Assembly (NCBI GenBank): GCA_001874305.1
Contig: MPCU01000009.1
Span: 62,001-126,000 of the forward strand
Reading direction: 5' to 3'
Source: Bacteriovorax sp. MedPE-SWde
Lineage (GTDB): Bacteria; Bdellovibrionota; Bacteriovoracia; Bacteriovoracales; Bacteriovoracaceae
Length of the DNA: 64,000 nt
Below, piece by piece: positions 52,653 to 61,463 of the stretch. The notes under the pieces were generated by a model that had not been told where the DNA came from, ran no database searches, and saw only the letters and a list, made by a program, of their open reading frames with translations. Position 1 is the first letter of the stretch; every line of letters starts with the position of its first letter. The position numbers and the translations under genes are program-made.

Positions 52653-52958
52653 TTAAGCTTTAATTTCTTTGATTTTTAAAGTTGTAAATAGTTGTCTGTG
52701 ACCATTCTTTTTGATGTATTTTCCTGGCTTTCTTTTTAAAACAACGACTTTTCTTGATCTGTCATGTCTAACAACTTCAGCGATAACTTTTGCACCTGCA
52801 ACTGTTGGAACACCAACTTTAGTTTCAGATCCACCGATGAAAAGAACTTTGTCTAGTTCGATTGTTGAACCAGCTTCGTCATTCAGCTTTTGAACATCGA
52901 TAGTCATTCCAGCTTCTACTCTGTACTGGTGACCAGAGATTTCTACTACTCCGTACAT
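52653..52958 (-). CDS. rplU: 50S ribosomal protein L21
   Basis: L21 binds 23S rRNA domain I/II and is 101 residues, as usual. YGVVEISGHQYRVEAGMTI at the start and the C-terminal KRKPGKYIKKNGHRQLFT (KKNGHRQ is the family signature) identify it. It is the first gene of the operon. Its leader and promoter contain a notable long inverted repeat. Confidence 0.97.
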   Translation of the reverse strand: MYGVVEISGHQYRVEAGMTIDVQKLNDEAGSTIELDKVLFIGGSETKVGVPTVAGAKVIAEVVRHDRSRKVVVLKRKPGKYIKKNGHRQLFTTLKIKEIKA

Positions 52959-53017
52959 ATTTACTCCTACTTTAGCAAATTTAGGGGTCCGTCTTTATTA
53001 CATTACGAAACTTATCT

Positions 53018-53073
53018 GCCCCAAATTCGGATTTATTAGTTCTTGAACTTACGATATTTATTAAATTTGGGGC
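53018..53073. repeat. 10-bp inverted repeat spanning the rplU promoter and leader
   Basis: GCCCCAAATT (53018-53027) and AATTTGGGGC (53064-53073) are perfect reverse complements with a 36-base spacer. The second arm falls inside the promoter spacer and the first in the leader. Confidence 0.7.
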
Positions 53074-53083
53074 CCTTTGTCAA
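53055..53083 (-). promoter_or_regulatory. Promoter of the rplU operon
   Basis: On the minus strand a perfect TTGACA (53083-53078) is followed after 17 bases by TAAATA (53060-53055). This gives a leader of about 90 bases before the rplU ATG. Confidence 0.5.
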
Positions 53084-53224
53084 TAAGGAAAACGTTTTTT
53101 GTGCTTCGCGCGTGGAAAGAATTACGTAGTAATCAATCTTAACTATTTATTAACTAAAGCTGAAAAGTGCCGTGGCGATAAGCTAGATAGGGAAAATCCT
53201 CGATAATGAGGTCATAGGTGGTGT

Positions 53225-54052
53225 ATGGAATCTGTAACTATTGAAAACTACAGCTATTTTCAGTTTGGGAAAAAAATGGGACTTCCTATCTATATAAGGT
53301 ATCGCTCAGCGGAGTTTGATCCAGATATAGGTGGCTTTTTAAGGACCATGAAATTTGAGGAAGTAGTTTCCTCGGATATTTCGGCAATTGAATCTGAAAT
53401 GGCAACAAATCCAAAAATGAGAGTTTTAACTCTAAACGAGGCAAGTTTACCTGTTTCAAGACAAATAGCATCTGCGCGTGATTCGGATAAGTATGGCCCA
53501 GAATCAATTCTTCAAAAGAAGGGTTACTCTGTCTATAGATATAAGAAGATGGCGATGCTGGTATATTCTCTCGCTTCGACAGAGTGGCATATGGGATGTT
53601 TCCCAGACTTTGGTCATGTTGATATGGAGCTAGAGTGCCGCGTGATTATAAATCGTTTTCTAGGGTGGGCACTTGCTCCACATGGGATTGTTGGTTTTTG
53701 GGGAACTCCAGTTGATGAAGGAGTTGTAATTCAAAGATATGGTGAATCCCACGGAGAAGCTATTTTATTTGATGTCCATAATAGAAAGGTAATGAGTTTG
53801 GACGGTGAGAAGAAAATGAGATTTTCATTTTCATTCATTAAGCTCGATTCAACTCTTAGAGATAGAAGTGTGGAAATGAAGTTTGAAGACCTCTTAAGTT
53901 TTCTAACTGTTAATTGTACTTTCTTTGGTGCTCAGGGAGTTCCTGCGCCAATAAGACAGTTGGTACAAACTCTTTGTAGATTTTCTCAAGGACATATTTA
54001 TCCGATGGAAAATTTCCAGCCTCGAAACGAAAGAGCGATGGCGCACGATTAA
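53225..54052 (+). CDS. Hypothetical cytosolic protein
   Basis: The product is 275 residues without signal or membrane segments. It contains ESVTIENYSYFQFGKKMG at the start, a middle part rich in aromatic residues (WALAPHGIVGFWGTPVDEG), and an acidic-aromatic end. The length and mixed alpha/beta character suggest a folded enzyme or regulator, but I recognise no motif. The start has an AGGTGG ribosome site. It stands alone and overlaps the convergent secreted-protein gene by four bases. The gap before it (52959-53224) holds the rplU promoter and leader. Confidence 0.65.
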   Translation: MESVTIENYSYFQFGKKMGLPIYIRYRSAEFDPDIGGFLRTMKFEEVVSSDISAIESEMATNPKMRVLTLNEASLPVSRQIASARDSDKYGPESILQKKGYSVYRYKKMAMLVYSLASTEWHMGCFPDFGHVDMELECRVIINRFLGWALAPHGIVGFWGTPVDEGVVIQRYGESHGEAILFDVHNRKVMSLDGEKKMRFSFSFIKLDSTLRDRSVEMKFEDLLSFLTVNCTFFGAQGVPAPIRQLVQTLCRFSQGHIYPMENFQPRNERAMAHD

Positions 54053-54597
54053 TTTACGAATTCACCTTTTGAACTTTTGTTCAACTTTATAAGTAGGCTC
54101 TCTTTTTGGAGGGCCTTTTCTTTATTTCCAATACCATGAATAAAAATAGGAAAGCATGTAATTGTACAGGCGCCTGAATAAGTAATAGTTATACCTTCTG
54201 CATCTTTCCAGACATAGAATGACGTTCCGTCCTTGTGAAGGAATTGATTTTGCTTTCCAAATCTATTGATTAGAGATTGATGAAAAATATCATGGATAAA
54301 GTAGTTTGGAAGTTTTGCGTAGAAATCGATTACCAACTCATTTTTAACTTGTAGATAAAGAGGGAAGACATAGCGCACATGAGTTATTGTCGCCTCATAG
54401 GTTTCAACACTTCCTTTCTTATTAATGAGTTTTAAGTTCTTATACTTCTCTTTAATATCCGAGAGCTTTTGTCCGGGATAGAACACGCGAAATTTATCAT
54501 AAGTAAAATCGTAATTCTTTGGATCAACCTTAGCTTTTGCCCCGTTTACAAAAGTTAATAAAGTTAAGAGAATAAGAGTCAAAATATTTTTAAACAT
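54049..54597 (-). CDS. Hypothetical secreted protein
   Basis: The product is 182 residues with a signal peptide (about 1-22, ending NGAKA). The mature part is beta-rich (VFYPGQKLSDIKEKYKNLK, THVRYVFPLYLQVKNELV) with two cysteines in ACTITCFP that could form a disulfide. It shows no known domain. It is convergent with the preceding hypothetical gene and divergent from the symporter. Confidence 0.62.
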   Translation of the reverse strand: MFKNILTLILLTLLTFVNGAKAKVDPKNYDFTYDKFRVFYPGQKLSDIKEKYKNLKLINKKGSVETYEATITHVRYVFPLYLQVKNELVIDFYAKLPNYFIHDIFHQSLINRFGKQNQFLHKDGTSFYVWKDAEGITITYSGACTITCFPIFIHGIGNKEKALQKESLLIKLNKSSKGEFVN

Positions 54598-54645
54598 AAG
54601 TTTATATTAAACGGATTAAATTAGAACTTACAAAAGGGGCATTAA

Positions 54646-55935
54646 ATGCAGGAAGCTTCAAAGAAAGAAGCCCAAAGAATTGGTATTGGAATGGTGCTAG
54701 GTTTAGCACTTGGACTAATTCTTTACTTTACTGGATTCGGACACGTTGTTGATTTCATCAAACCAGTTGGTGATATCTTTATTAGTTTACTAAAAATGGT
54801 AATTATACCACTCGTATTCTCATCTATATTCATGGCGATGTATCACCTTGGGACTCCTGAGTCTCTTGGTAAAATGGGAACGAAGGCCGTTGGATATTAT
54901 TTTATAACGACAGCAATTGCAGTTTTCGTTGGTATTATCTGGGTAAATATTATTAACCCAGGTGTAGGTGCTGACCTTGGAAATGCCGGCCTTGGAGCTC
55001 TATCTGAAGGTATGCAAGATAAAGTAGGGGCGAACTCAAACGGATGGGGCGCACTCTTTAATGCTATTAAAGAAGTTATCCTAAACGCTGTTCCGAAGAA
55101 CCCTGTTCAAGCAATGGCAGAAGGTCAAATCCTTCAAGTAATCGTATTCTCAATTTTATTTGGTATGGTTGCACTATATGTTCCAAAAGATTCTGAACCA
55201 ATGGTTAAGTTAATTGGATCTCTTGAAAAGATGTCATTATTTCTTACTCATGGAATAATGAAGTTTGCACCGATTGGTATTTTTGTACTTATGACTGGCG
55301 TTCTTGCTAAGTCTGGTTTTGGCGCAATCATCTCTCTGTCTAAGTATATGGCGACGGTTATTTTAGGTCTGGGAACACATGCAATCGTTTTACTATTCAT
55401 TGCAAGTTGGAAAGCTAAGAAGTCTCCAATGTTTATCATTAGAGGTATAGGACCAGCACTCGTAACTGCATTCTCTACTGCTTCTTCTGCAGCAACACTT
55501 CCTATTACAATGGCGAATGTTGAAGAGAACTTAGGCGTAAGAAAAGATACTGCAAAATTTGTTCTTCCACTTGGAGCAACAATTAATATGGATGGTACGG
55601 CACTTTATGAATCTGTGGCAGCAATCTTTATTGCACAAGCATATGGGATTCATCTTGGTGTTACTCAGCAGCTGATTATCTTTTTAACGGCATCACTTGC
55701 TGCGATTGGTGCAGCCGCTATTCCTGGGGCAGGGCTAATTACAATGAGTATCGTTCTCTCTGCGGTAGGGCTACCAATTGAAGGTATTGGTCTTATTTTA
55801 GCAGTTGATAGAGTTCTGGACATGTTCAGAACAACGGTGAACGTTTTCGGTGATAGTGTGGGGACAGTAGTTGTCGATTCTATGCTGTCAAGTGATGATC
55901 TGAAGGTAGATACTGACAGCTCTGTAAATAGCTAG
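54646..55935 (+). CDS. Dicarboxylate/amino acid:cation symporter (DAACS, GltP/DctA family)
   Basis: This inner-membrane secondary transporter imports glutamate, aspartate or C4-dicarboxylates with sodium or protons (429 residues, eight helices plus two re-entrant loops). The hallmarks are the serine-rich re-entrant loop TAFSTASSAATLPI (about residues 277-290), the cation-binding GATINMDGTALYE (about 308-320), and AIPGAGLITM; the substrate-binding Asp/Arg helix has AVDRVLDMFRTTVNVFGD, which carries the Arg used for side-chain carboxylate recognition. Which substrate is used cannot be read. Confidence 0.95.
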   Translation: MQEASKKEAQRIGIGMVLGLALGLILYFTGFGHVVDFIKPVGDIFISLLKMVIIPLVFSSIFMAMYHLGTPESLGKMGTKAVGYYFITTAIAVFVGIIWVNIINPGVGADLGNAGLGALSEGMQDKVGANSNGWGALFNAIKEVILNAVPKNPVQAMAEGQILQVIVFSILFGMVALYVPKDSEPMVKLIGSLEKMSLFLTHGIMKFAPIGIFVLMTGVLAKSGFGAIISLSKYMATVILGLGTHAIVLLFIASWKAKKSPMFIIRGIGPALVTAFSTASSAATLPITMANVEENLGVRKDTAKFVLPLGATINMDGTALYESVAAIFIAQAYGIHLGVTQQLIIFLTASLAAIGAAAIPGAGLITMSIVLSAVGLPIEGIGLILAVDRVLDMFRTTVNVFGDSVGTVVVDSMLSSDDLKVDTDSSVNS

Positions 55936-55973
55936 AATTAAACAAAAAAGCAAGATAACATACTGAAATTCAA

Positions 55974-56009
55974 AGAGGAAATGTTGAGTCGGTTGACTCA
56001 CTTCCCTCT
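55974..56009 (+). terminator. Stem-loop after the symporter gene
   Basis: AGAGG/CCTCT (55974-55978 and 56005-56009) encloses TGAGTC/GACTCA (55985-55990 and 55995-56000) with a GGTT loop. No T-run follows; it may aid 3'-end stability ahead of the real terminator. Confidence 0.45.
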
Positions 56010-56026
56010 AAAATGGAAAATAGACT

Positions 56027-56053
56027 AACCCTTTTATTGAAGAAAGGGTTTTT
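56027..56053 (+). terminator. Intrinsic terminator after the symporter gene
   Basis: AACCCTTT (56027-56034) pairs with AAAGGGTT (56043-56050) around eight bases, and T continues to 56053. It lies 27 bases before the mltD start. Confidence 0.75.
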
Positions 56054-56079
56054 CTGTTAAATCAGGACTGGAAAGATTA

Positions 56080-57576
56080 ATGAAGCTTAAATATATCATT
56101 ACAATTTGTTCACTAGTTCTTGCGACTTCATGTTCAAACTTGAATAAGAAAAGCAGTACTAAATCAAATAGTGTAGAAACGTCGAAGACGTCAATTTCTG
56201 AAGATAAGAAACTTGTAACTGATGTAAAAGAAAAGGTTAGTTACTCTTCTGAACAGCTTGTTGGTAGCTCAAATATCGAAGCACCATACAAGCATGAGAA
56301 GAAGACGTATTTTCTCTACGGTGCTGAACACCTCAATCTAGAAAATTACTACTTTGATATTCCTGTTGTTTATAATGCAGCTGTTAAGAAGTGGATGAAA
56401 TATTTTCTTAACAGAGGAAGAGGTTTCTTTTCGAGATACTCAGCAAGAGCAGGAAGATATGCTCCAATCCTAAGTAGAATCCTTGATGATAACGGACTTC
56501 CAAAAGATTTAATTTTCTTAGCGATGGCCGAGTCAGGGTTTCAAAGTCATGCAAAGTCTTGGGCGAAAGCCGTAGGGCCTTGGCAGTTCATGCCATACAC
56601 GGGAAAGAGATTTGGATTAAAAATTGATTGGTATGTAGATGAGAGACGTGACCCACTAAAGTCATCTGTTGCAGCATCTAAATACTTAAAGAGACTATAT
56701 AAGGACTTTCAATCATGGGAACTTGCTGCAGCTGCTTACAATGCTGGAGAAGGGAAGGTTGGACGAGCTATTAAAAGATATCGTACGGAGAACTTTTGGA
56801 AGCTTAGAAGAGGTCGCTATTTAAAACCAGAAACAAAGAATTATGTTCCAAAGATTATGGCACTTGCTATCATTGGAAAGAACTTAAAGACTTTTGGGTT
56901 TGGAGATATTGATTACCATGACCTACTTGATTTCGAAGAGATTCAAGTTGATGGTGGGACAGATCTTTATAGAGTTGCAAATGCAATGGACTTAGAAATC
57001 GAAGAGCTTCAGAGATTAAACCCTGAGATTCTAAGATGGTTTACTCCACCAAATGTTGAAAAGTATACTCTTAGAATTCCAGTAGGTATGAAGTCTAAAT
57101 GGGCAGCTTGTTGTCAGTATGCAAATTACTATGCGTCTGATTTTCAAACTTATAAAGTTAGAAGTAGTAAATCAAGACTAAGAGACGTCGCTAAGAAATT
57201 TAAAATTAAAGATACTAAAGTTCTTACTTGGTTAAATGAAGGATTAAGAAAAAACTCTAGATTAAAGAAGAAGCAACTTATTGTTCTTCCTTTTAGAGAT
57301 GGGCAAAGTAAAAGAGCGCCAATGTATGCGGATCTTTATGAGAAGCCTAGAAAATCAATTGTTAGAAGAAGAAAGTATAGATCTCGAATTCGTCTAGCGA
57401 AGAAAAGAGGAACTAAAATTTCATCACCTCGTCGCTACTATGTAGTTCAAAAAGGTGACTCACTTTGGAAGGTTTCTAGAAAAACTGGAACATCTCTAGA
57501 TACACTAATCGTTTCAAACTTAAGACTAATTAAGAGAAGAATGATTAGGGCCGGTGATAAACTCGTCGTCAAATAA
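56080..57576 (+). CDS. mltD: Membrane-bound lytic murein transglycosylase D
   Basis: MltD cleaves the glycan strands of peptidoglycan, releasing anhydro-muropeptides (498 residues). The N terminus is a lipoprotein signal (SLVLATSCSN, lipobox Cys at about 18), so it is anchored in the outer membrane. The SLT domain covers about residues 135-260 with catalytic Glu in MAESGFQSHAKSW, then GPWQFMPYTGK and AAYNAGEGKVGRA. A LysM-like repeat lies around 370-410 and a clear C-terminal LysM (YVVQKGDSLWKVSRKTG) at about 450-495. The Arg/Lys-rich linker between them is unusual in length. Confidence 0.95.
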   Translation: MKLKYIITICSLVLATSCSNLNKKSSTKSNSVETSKTSISEDKKLVTDVKEKVSYSSEQLVGSSNIEAPYKHEKKTYFLYGAEHLNLENYYFDIPVVYNAAVKKWMKYFLNRGRGFFSRYSARAGRYAPILSRILDDNGLPKDLIFLAMAESGFQSHAKSWAKAVGPWQFMPYTGKRFGLKIDWYVDERRDPLKSSVAASKYLKRLYKDFQSWELAAAAYNAGEGKVGRAIKRYRTENFWKLRRGRYLKPETKNYVPKIMALAIIGKNLKTFGFGDIDYHDLLDFEEIQVDGGTDLYRVANAMDLEIEELQRLNPEILRWFTPPNVEKYTLRIPVGMKSKWAACCQYANYYASDFQTYKVRSSKSRLRDVAKKFKIKDTKVLTWLNEGLRKNSRLKKKQLIVLPFRDGQSKRAPMYADLYEKPRKSIVRRRKYRSRIRLAKKRGTKISSPRRYYVVQKGDSLWKVSRKTGTSLDTLIVSNLRLIKRRMIRAGDKLVVK

Positions 57577-57615
57577 AATTCATTAAAATTACATTCAGAC
57601 CTATGAATATTGATG

Positions 57616-57645
57616 AAAGCGCGCCTATATGGTGCGCTTTTCCTT
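57616..57645 (+). terminator. Intrinsic terminator after mltD
   Basis: AAAGCGCGCC (57616-57625) pairs with GGTGCGCTTT (57631-57640) around TATAT, with one G-T pair, and is followed by a pyrimidine run. A longer reading frame of the next gene would start inside this stem, which argues against that start. Confidence 0.85.
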
Positions 57646-57703
57646 TATTTATCGGATAAAAATGAGGTATTGTAGGCTTCCAAAGTTATTCATGGAGAGA
57701 GCA

Positions 57704-58825
57704 ATGGCCTATAGTGATATATTAAAACTCAAGAAAGAGGAAACCCACACAGAAGAAAAGGTGTTCATAAAAAACCTTATTGTGGGATCTGATATATTCG
57801 CGATCGATTTATTCAATCACATAGATTCAAAAGAAAAAGGAAGTACTAAACTTCTTTCTGATGAGCCATTCGATGAAGAAAATTTTAAGTTACTTGGACC
57901 AAGTCTTGTTAGAGGCGAAGAGAGTATTGAGCTTCTAAAATCTATTGGAATCCAAGGTGAAACTTCACATAGTATTTTTTATAAAGATATGAGGTTTCAT
58001 AAATTTGGTGGTCGTACAAAGCCAATGAAGATGCTTTGGGGAGAAGAGAAGTTCTCTGAGGCCCATATGAAGATATCTCCAGAAGAGTTACTGCCATCTT
58101 TAAAAGAAGAAGGTCTTGTTGATAGGCTAAAAGAAAACTCTCTTGAGATGATGATTTCATCAATTGAAAAAACTGAACCTACAGAGCTAATAGATCAGGC
58201 CTTTTGGAAGGTACATTGTACTAATGGAACAGTTGTAGAATGTGAGAACCTGTATTGGGGTGAGACGCCTGCAAGCTTCTATGAATTACATTCTAAGAAG
58301 AGCTCATTAACAGAGAACTTTGTGGCCTTCTGTGAATCGACTCAGACTCCTTGTGCACTCTATGTTCATATGAACTTTGAAAAGCCTCTTACTGAAAATA
58401 AAGAGACATATTTCTTCCCTTTAAGTTTTACTCATGACTGGGGACACTTTATTGGTGAATTAGATGATAAAGGTGAAGGACAGGAAGCTCGCTTTTTAGC
58501 TTTTATCGATAAAGAAGAGAGTTCTGAAGAAGATATTTCCAGGAAAATACGTCTTTTGAAAAAAAACTTTGAAAAAAATTTCGAGAAGTTTAAAGGCAAT
58601 AATTATAGAGAATATGTTGTTTTAAGAGAGAATACATACTGTCCAAAAATTGACGATAATTTCTTGTCAGAAGAGAAAGACTTACAAGAAAAGTTAACAT
58701 TCTTTAGTTTTAATGCACCTTTTGTCGGGCCACTGACTAAACAAACTAACTTCGAAGATTCGTGGCTTTCAAGTACTTTTGTTACTCGTGCATCATTGAT
58801 TCAGAGCGCCATAAAATCTCTTTAA
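57704..58825 (+). CDS. Hypothetical protein, possibly Rossmann-like
   Basis: The product is 373 residues from the ATG at 57704, chosen because GGAG (57694-57697) lies six bases upstream and because the longer frame would cross the mltD terminator. The early KVFIKNLIVGSDIFAIDLF could be the first strand and helix of a dinucleotide-binding fold, but the glycine-rich loop is missing (VGSD only). The rest is acidic and Lys-rich, without signal peptide or membrane helix. I do not recognise the family; it could be a degenerate flavin-binding protein. It stands alone between mltD and the barrel pair. Confidence 0.62.
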   Translation: MAYSDILKLKKEETHTEEKVFIKNLIVGSDIFAIDLFNHIDSKEKGSTKLLSDEPFDEENFKLLGPSLVRGEESIELLKSIGIQGETSHSIFYKDMRFHKFGGRTKPMKMLWGEEKFSEAHMKISPEELLPSLKEEGLVDRLKENSLEMMISSIEKTEPTELIDQAFWKVHCTNGTVVECENLYWGETPASFYELHSKKSSLTENFVAFCESTQTPCALYVHMNFEKPLTENKETYFFPLSFTHDWGHFIGELDDKGEGQEARFLAFIDKEESSEEDISRKIRLLKKNFEKNFEKFKGNNYREYVVLRENTYCPKIDDNFLSEEKDLQEKLTFFSFNAPFVGPLTKQTNFEDSWLSSTFVTRASLIQSAIKSL

Positions 58826-58861
58826 GTGCCTTTCCTTGCCGTTCTTGGCCATTTGGGGGTG

Positions 58862-58890
58862 TTGACAAAAACGCCCCAGACCCAGACAAT
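58862..58890 (+). promoter_or_regulatory. Candidate promoter of the outer-membrane barrel genes
   Basis: A perfect TTGACA (58862-58867) is followed after 17 bases by GACAAT (58885-58890), a weak -10. The -35 overlaps a GGGTGTT...AACGCCC stem. The leader would be about 85 bases. Confidence 0.4.
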
Positions 58891-58983
58891 TTTAGTTACA
58901 GTTAATTTATTAATTTATTTTTTGAGAGAAAAATAACATAGGGAAATGCAGATTTATAAAATCTGATTAAATCAAGGAGAGTA

Positions 58984-60108
58984 ATGATGAAGAAACATCT
59001 CATGGTTGCAGCCGGACTTGCAGTACTATCAACGTCTGCGTTCGCTACAAAAGCAAGATTACAAGCACTAGGTCAAGACGGTAGAGCATCTTTCTACTTA
59101 GATGACACAAGAAGTGTATTTTTAAACCCAGCAAAACTTAACTCTATGAATAACTTTGTTGTTACTGAGTGGGGTGACGCTGATGATACAACTGATTCTG
59201 AAGCTAATACACACGCAGAAGGTGGATTCTTTAGAAAAGGTAGTTCTTTAGCATACGGTCTTTACCTAGGTAATGAGTATGGTGAAACAAACGCAACTAG
59301 AAATACAGCTGATTCTAACTTTCAAAAGCTAGATAACAATATGGATCTTTTCTTTGCTGGTGATATGGGTGTTCAGTGGGGTGCAAGAGTTCAGTATGCA
59401 TCAACTAAGAACGAGCCAACTGGTGGAGTTAAGACTGAAAATGATGCTCTTGGACTTGGTCTAGGGATTATTAAGAACAACGTTGAAGCTTATGCTAACC
59501 TTCTTTTGAAAGATGAGTCTAAAGGTGCAACTGTTGCAACTGACTCTTTTGAAGCTGACATGGGTCTAAACCTTGGTGCTTCTTATGAAATGGGTGACAT
59601 GACTTACTATGTTGATTACGACAAGTCTGGTTATGAGTACAAGAATGCTGGAACTAAGACAAATGCTTCAGAAACAACTGACATGACTCTTGGTTTTGCT
59701 AAAATTAAAGAAATTTCTAAAACGGCAAAAGTATTTTTTGACCTAAACTACATGACTTCGAAAACTGAAGATTCAGTTGCTAAGACAGAAACTAAAGAAA
59801 AAGCACTTCCACTTACAATTGGTTTTGAAACAGAAGCTACTTCATGGCTAACTCTTAGAGGATCTGTTTCTCAAAACGTTGTTATTGGTGAAACTGAAAC
59901 TAAAGGAACTGGTACATCAACTAACGCTAACAGTACAACTGTTAACGCTGGTGCAACAATGACTTTCGGAAAACTTATGGTTGATGGTGTTATCGGAACA
60001 ACTGATGGTGCTAGAAACGGAACTACAATTGGTACAAGTGCTTCTAAAGACGGTGTTCTGGCAACAGACAACCTAATGACTAGAGTTGCAGTACACTACT
60101 GGTTCTAA
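58984..60108 (+). CDS. Outer-membrane beta-barrel protein
   Basis: The product is 374 residues with a signal peptide (about 1-21, ending TSAFA). The mature protein is rich in Asp, Thr, Ala and Gly with alternating short beta strands and acidic loops, and it ends VAVHYWF, a terminal Phe suited to barrel assembly. Segments such as FYLDDTRSVFLNPAKL resemble a group of predatory-bacterium barrels. It is 31 bases ahead of a paralogue, and the shared WLTLRGSV and TDNLMTRV stretches show common ancestry. A porin or adhesin role is possible; neither can be decided here. Confidence 0.78.
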   Translation: MMKKHLMVAAGLAVLSTSAFATKARLQALGQDGRASFYLDDTRSVFLNPAKLNSMNNFVVTEWGDADDTTDSEANTHAEGGFFRKGSSLAYGLYLGNEYGETNATRNTADSNFQKLDNNMDLFFAGDMGVQWGARVQYASTKNEPTGGVKTENDALGLGLGIIKNNVEAYANLLLKDESKGATVATDSFEADMGLNLGASYEMGDMTYYVDYDKSGYEYKNAGTKTNASETTDMTLGFAKIKEISKTAKVFFDLNYMTSKTEDSVAKTETKEKALPLTIGFETEATSWLTLRGSVSQNVVIGETETKGTGTSTNANSTTVNAGATMTFGKLMVDGVIGTTDGARNGTTIGTSASKDGVLATDNLMTRVAVHYWF

Positions 60109-60138
60109 TTTAAACTTAATAATTATTAGGAGTTAATA

Positions 60139-61410
60139 ATGAAAAAAATCATAATCACAGCGGCAGCACTATCGGCAATGACGACAAGTGTTTACGCTTC
60201 AAAAGCTAGAATTCTAGCGCTAGGTGATGAAGTTGAAGATAACTACTTTGTAGAAGATTCTAGAAGAATTTTTACAAATGCAGCTCAAATTCATAACTAC
60301 AAAAATCAAGTTCTTCTTGAGTGGGGTTCAACTGGTGCAGCAACTGGTGGAGCATTAGACTCAGATGATACTCCAAAAGCAATGGGTGGATTCATTATGG
60401 AATCTGGAAACTTTGTTTATGGTGCTTACCTTGGGAATGAATCAAATATTTCTTCTTCTTTAAGAATTATTTCTTCAGACATAAATAACAACACTGCACA
60501 AGCAGTTCTTCCTACAGCGGATAATCAGCTTGATCTATTTGTTGGTGGTGAAGCAGGTTCTCTTAAGTGGGGAGCAGACTTTATTTATGCAACTTCTGAA
60601 AGAGATGACACTAATAAAGTAAAAGCTGAAGATAAAGCTATGGCCCTAAAATTAGGTGTTCTATCTAAAAATTGGGAAGCATATGCAAATGTTTCATTAG
60701 CTTCAGAGTCTGAAGTTGGAGCAGGTTACATTTCTGCAGCAGGTGCAACTTATACTAACAAGCAAAAGTTTGATGGTAAGTTAGGTGTACAACTTGGTGG
60801 TAACTTTAAGCTTGCTGATGGCGCAGAAGTATTTGCTACAGCTAAGAAATTTGATTGGGATCAGTCTGTTTCTACAACAAAGTCTGAAGGTGGGTTTACA
60901 TCTTATAGACTTGGTTATGGAAAGAAATTTGCAGTAGCTAAAAGTGGGCATGCATTCGCAAGAGCTTTTTATGAAAATATTGCAATTGAACTAGAGAAAA
61001 GTGGAACAGCAAAAGCTGAGCTTAAAAACTCTTTAGTTCCAGTTGTTGTTGGATATGAAGCAAAAGCAAATTCATGGCTAACTCTTAGAGGTTCTGTTAA
61101 GCATAACCTTATGGGGACAGCTGAAGGGAAGAACCTTTCTTCATACCTTGGAACTTTTGGTAACCACCTACAAGCGGCAGTTGCAAAAAACTACAATGCA
61201 ACTACTACAACAGGTTACCTAAATGGTAAGACAACTATTTCTAACTCTACTGAAGTAAATGCTGGTGCATCTCTTGAGTTTGGTAAGTTAGTTGTTGATG
61301 GTTTTGTTGGAACAACTGCTGGTTCTAGAACTGGTAACAACAATACTAAGAGTGGTGTTCTTTCAACAGACAACCTTCTTACAAGAGTTGGTATGACTTA
61401 CTCTTTCTAA
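60139..61410 (+). CDS. Outer-membrane beta-barrel protein, paralogue of the preceding gene
   Basis: The product is 423 residues with a signal peptide (about 1-20). It shares the layout of its neighbour: KARILALGDEVEDNYFVEDSR at the start (KARxxALG in both), WLTLRGSV in the last third, and a C-terminal KSGVLSTDNLLTRVGMTYSF block with terminal Phe. The DNA of the WLTLRGS region is nearly identical in the two genes, so the duplication is recent or kept similar by gene conversion. The ribosome site AGGAG is good. The pair ends in a strong terminator. Confidence 0.78.
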   Translation: MKKIIITAAALSAMTTSVYASKARILALGDEVEDNYFVEDSRRIFTNAAQIHNYKNQVLLEWGSTGAATGGALDSDDTPKAMGGFIMESGNFVYGAYLGNESNISSSLRIISSDINNNTAQAVLPTADNQLDLFVGGEAGSLKWGADFIYATSERDDTNKVKAEDKAMALKLGVLSKNWEAYANVSLASESEVGAGYISAAGATYTNKQKFDGKLGVQLGGNFKLADGAEVFATAKKFDWDQSVSTTKSEGGFTSYRLGYGKKFAVAKSGHAFARAFYENIAIELEKSGTAKAELKNSLVPVVVGYEAKANSWLTLRGSVKHNLMGTAEGKNLSSYLGTFGNHLQAAVAKNYNATTTTGYLNGKTTISNSTEVNAGASLEFGKLVVDGFVGTTAGSRTGNNNTKSGVLSTDNLLTRVGMTYSF

Positions 61411-61439
61411 TTCTAATTAGATTTAAGAATATACTAGAG

Positions 61440-61463
61440 GGGAGCTTTCGAGCTCCCTTTTTT
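61440..61463 (+). terminator. Intrinsic terminator of the barrel-gene pair
   Basis: GGGAGCT (61440-61446) and AGCTCCC (61451-61457) pair around a stable TTCG loop, followed by six T. It overlaps the 3' end of the convergent cyclase gene. Confidence 0.9.

Noticed and set aside
57629-57703. N-terminal extension of the hypothetical gene after mltD
   Set aside because: The ATG at 57629 lies within the mltD terminator stem; a proper SD precedes 57704.
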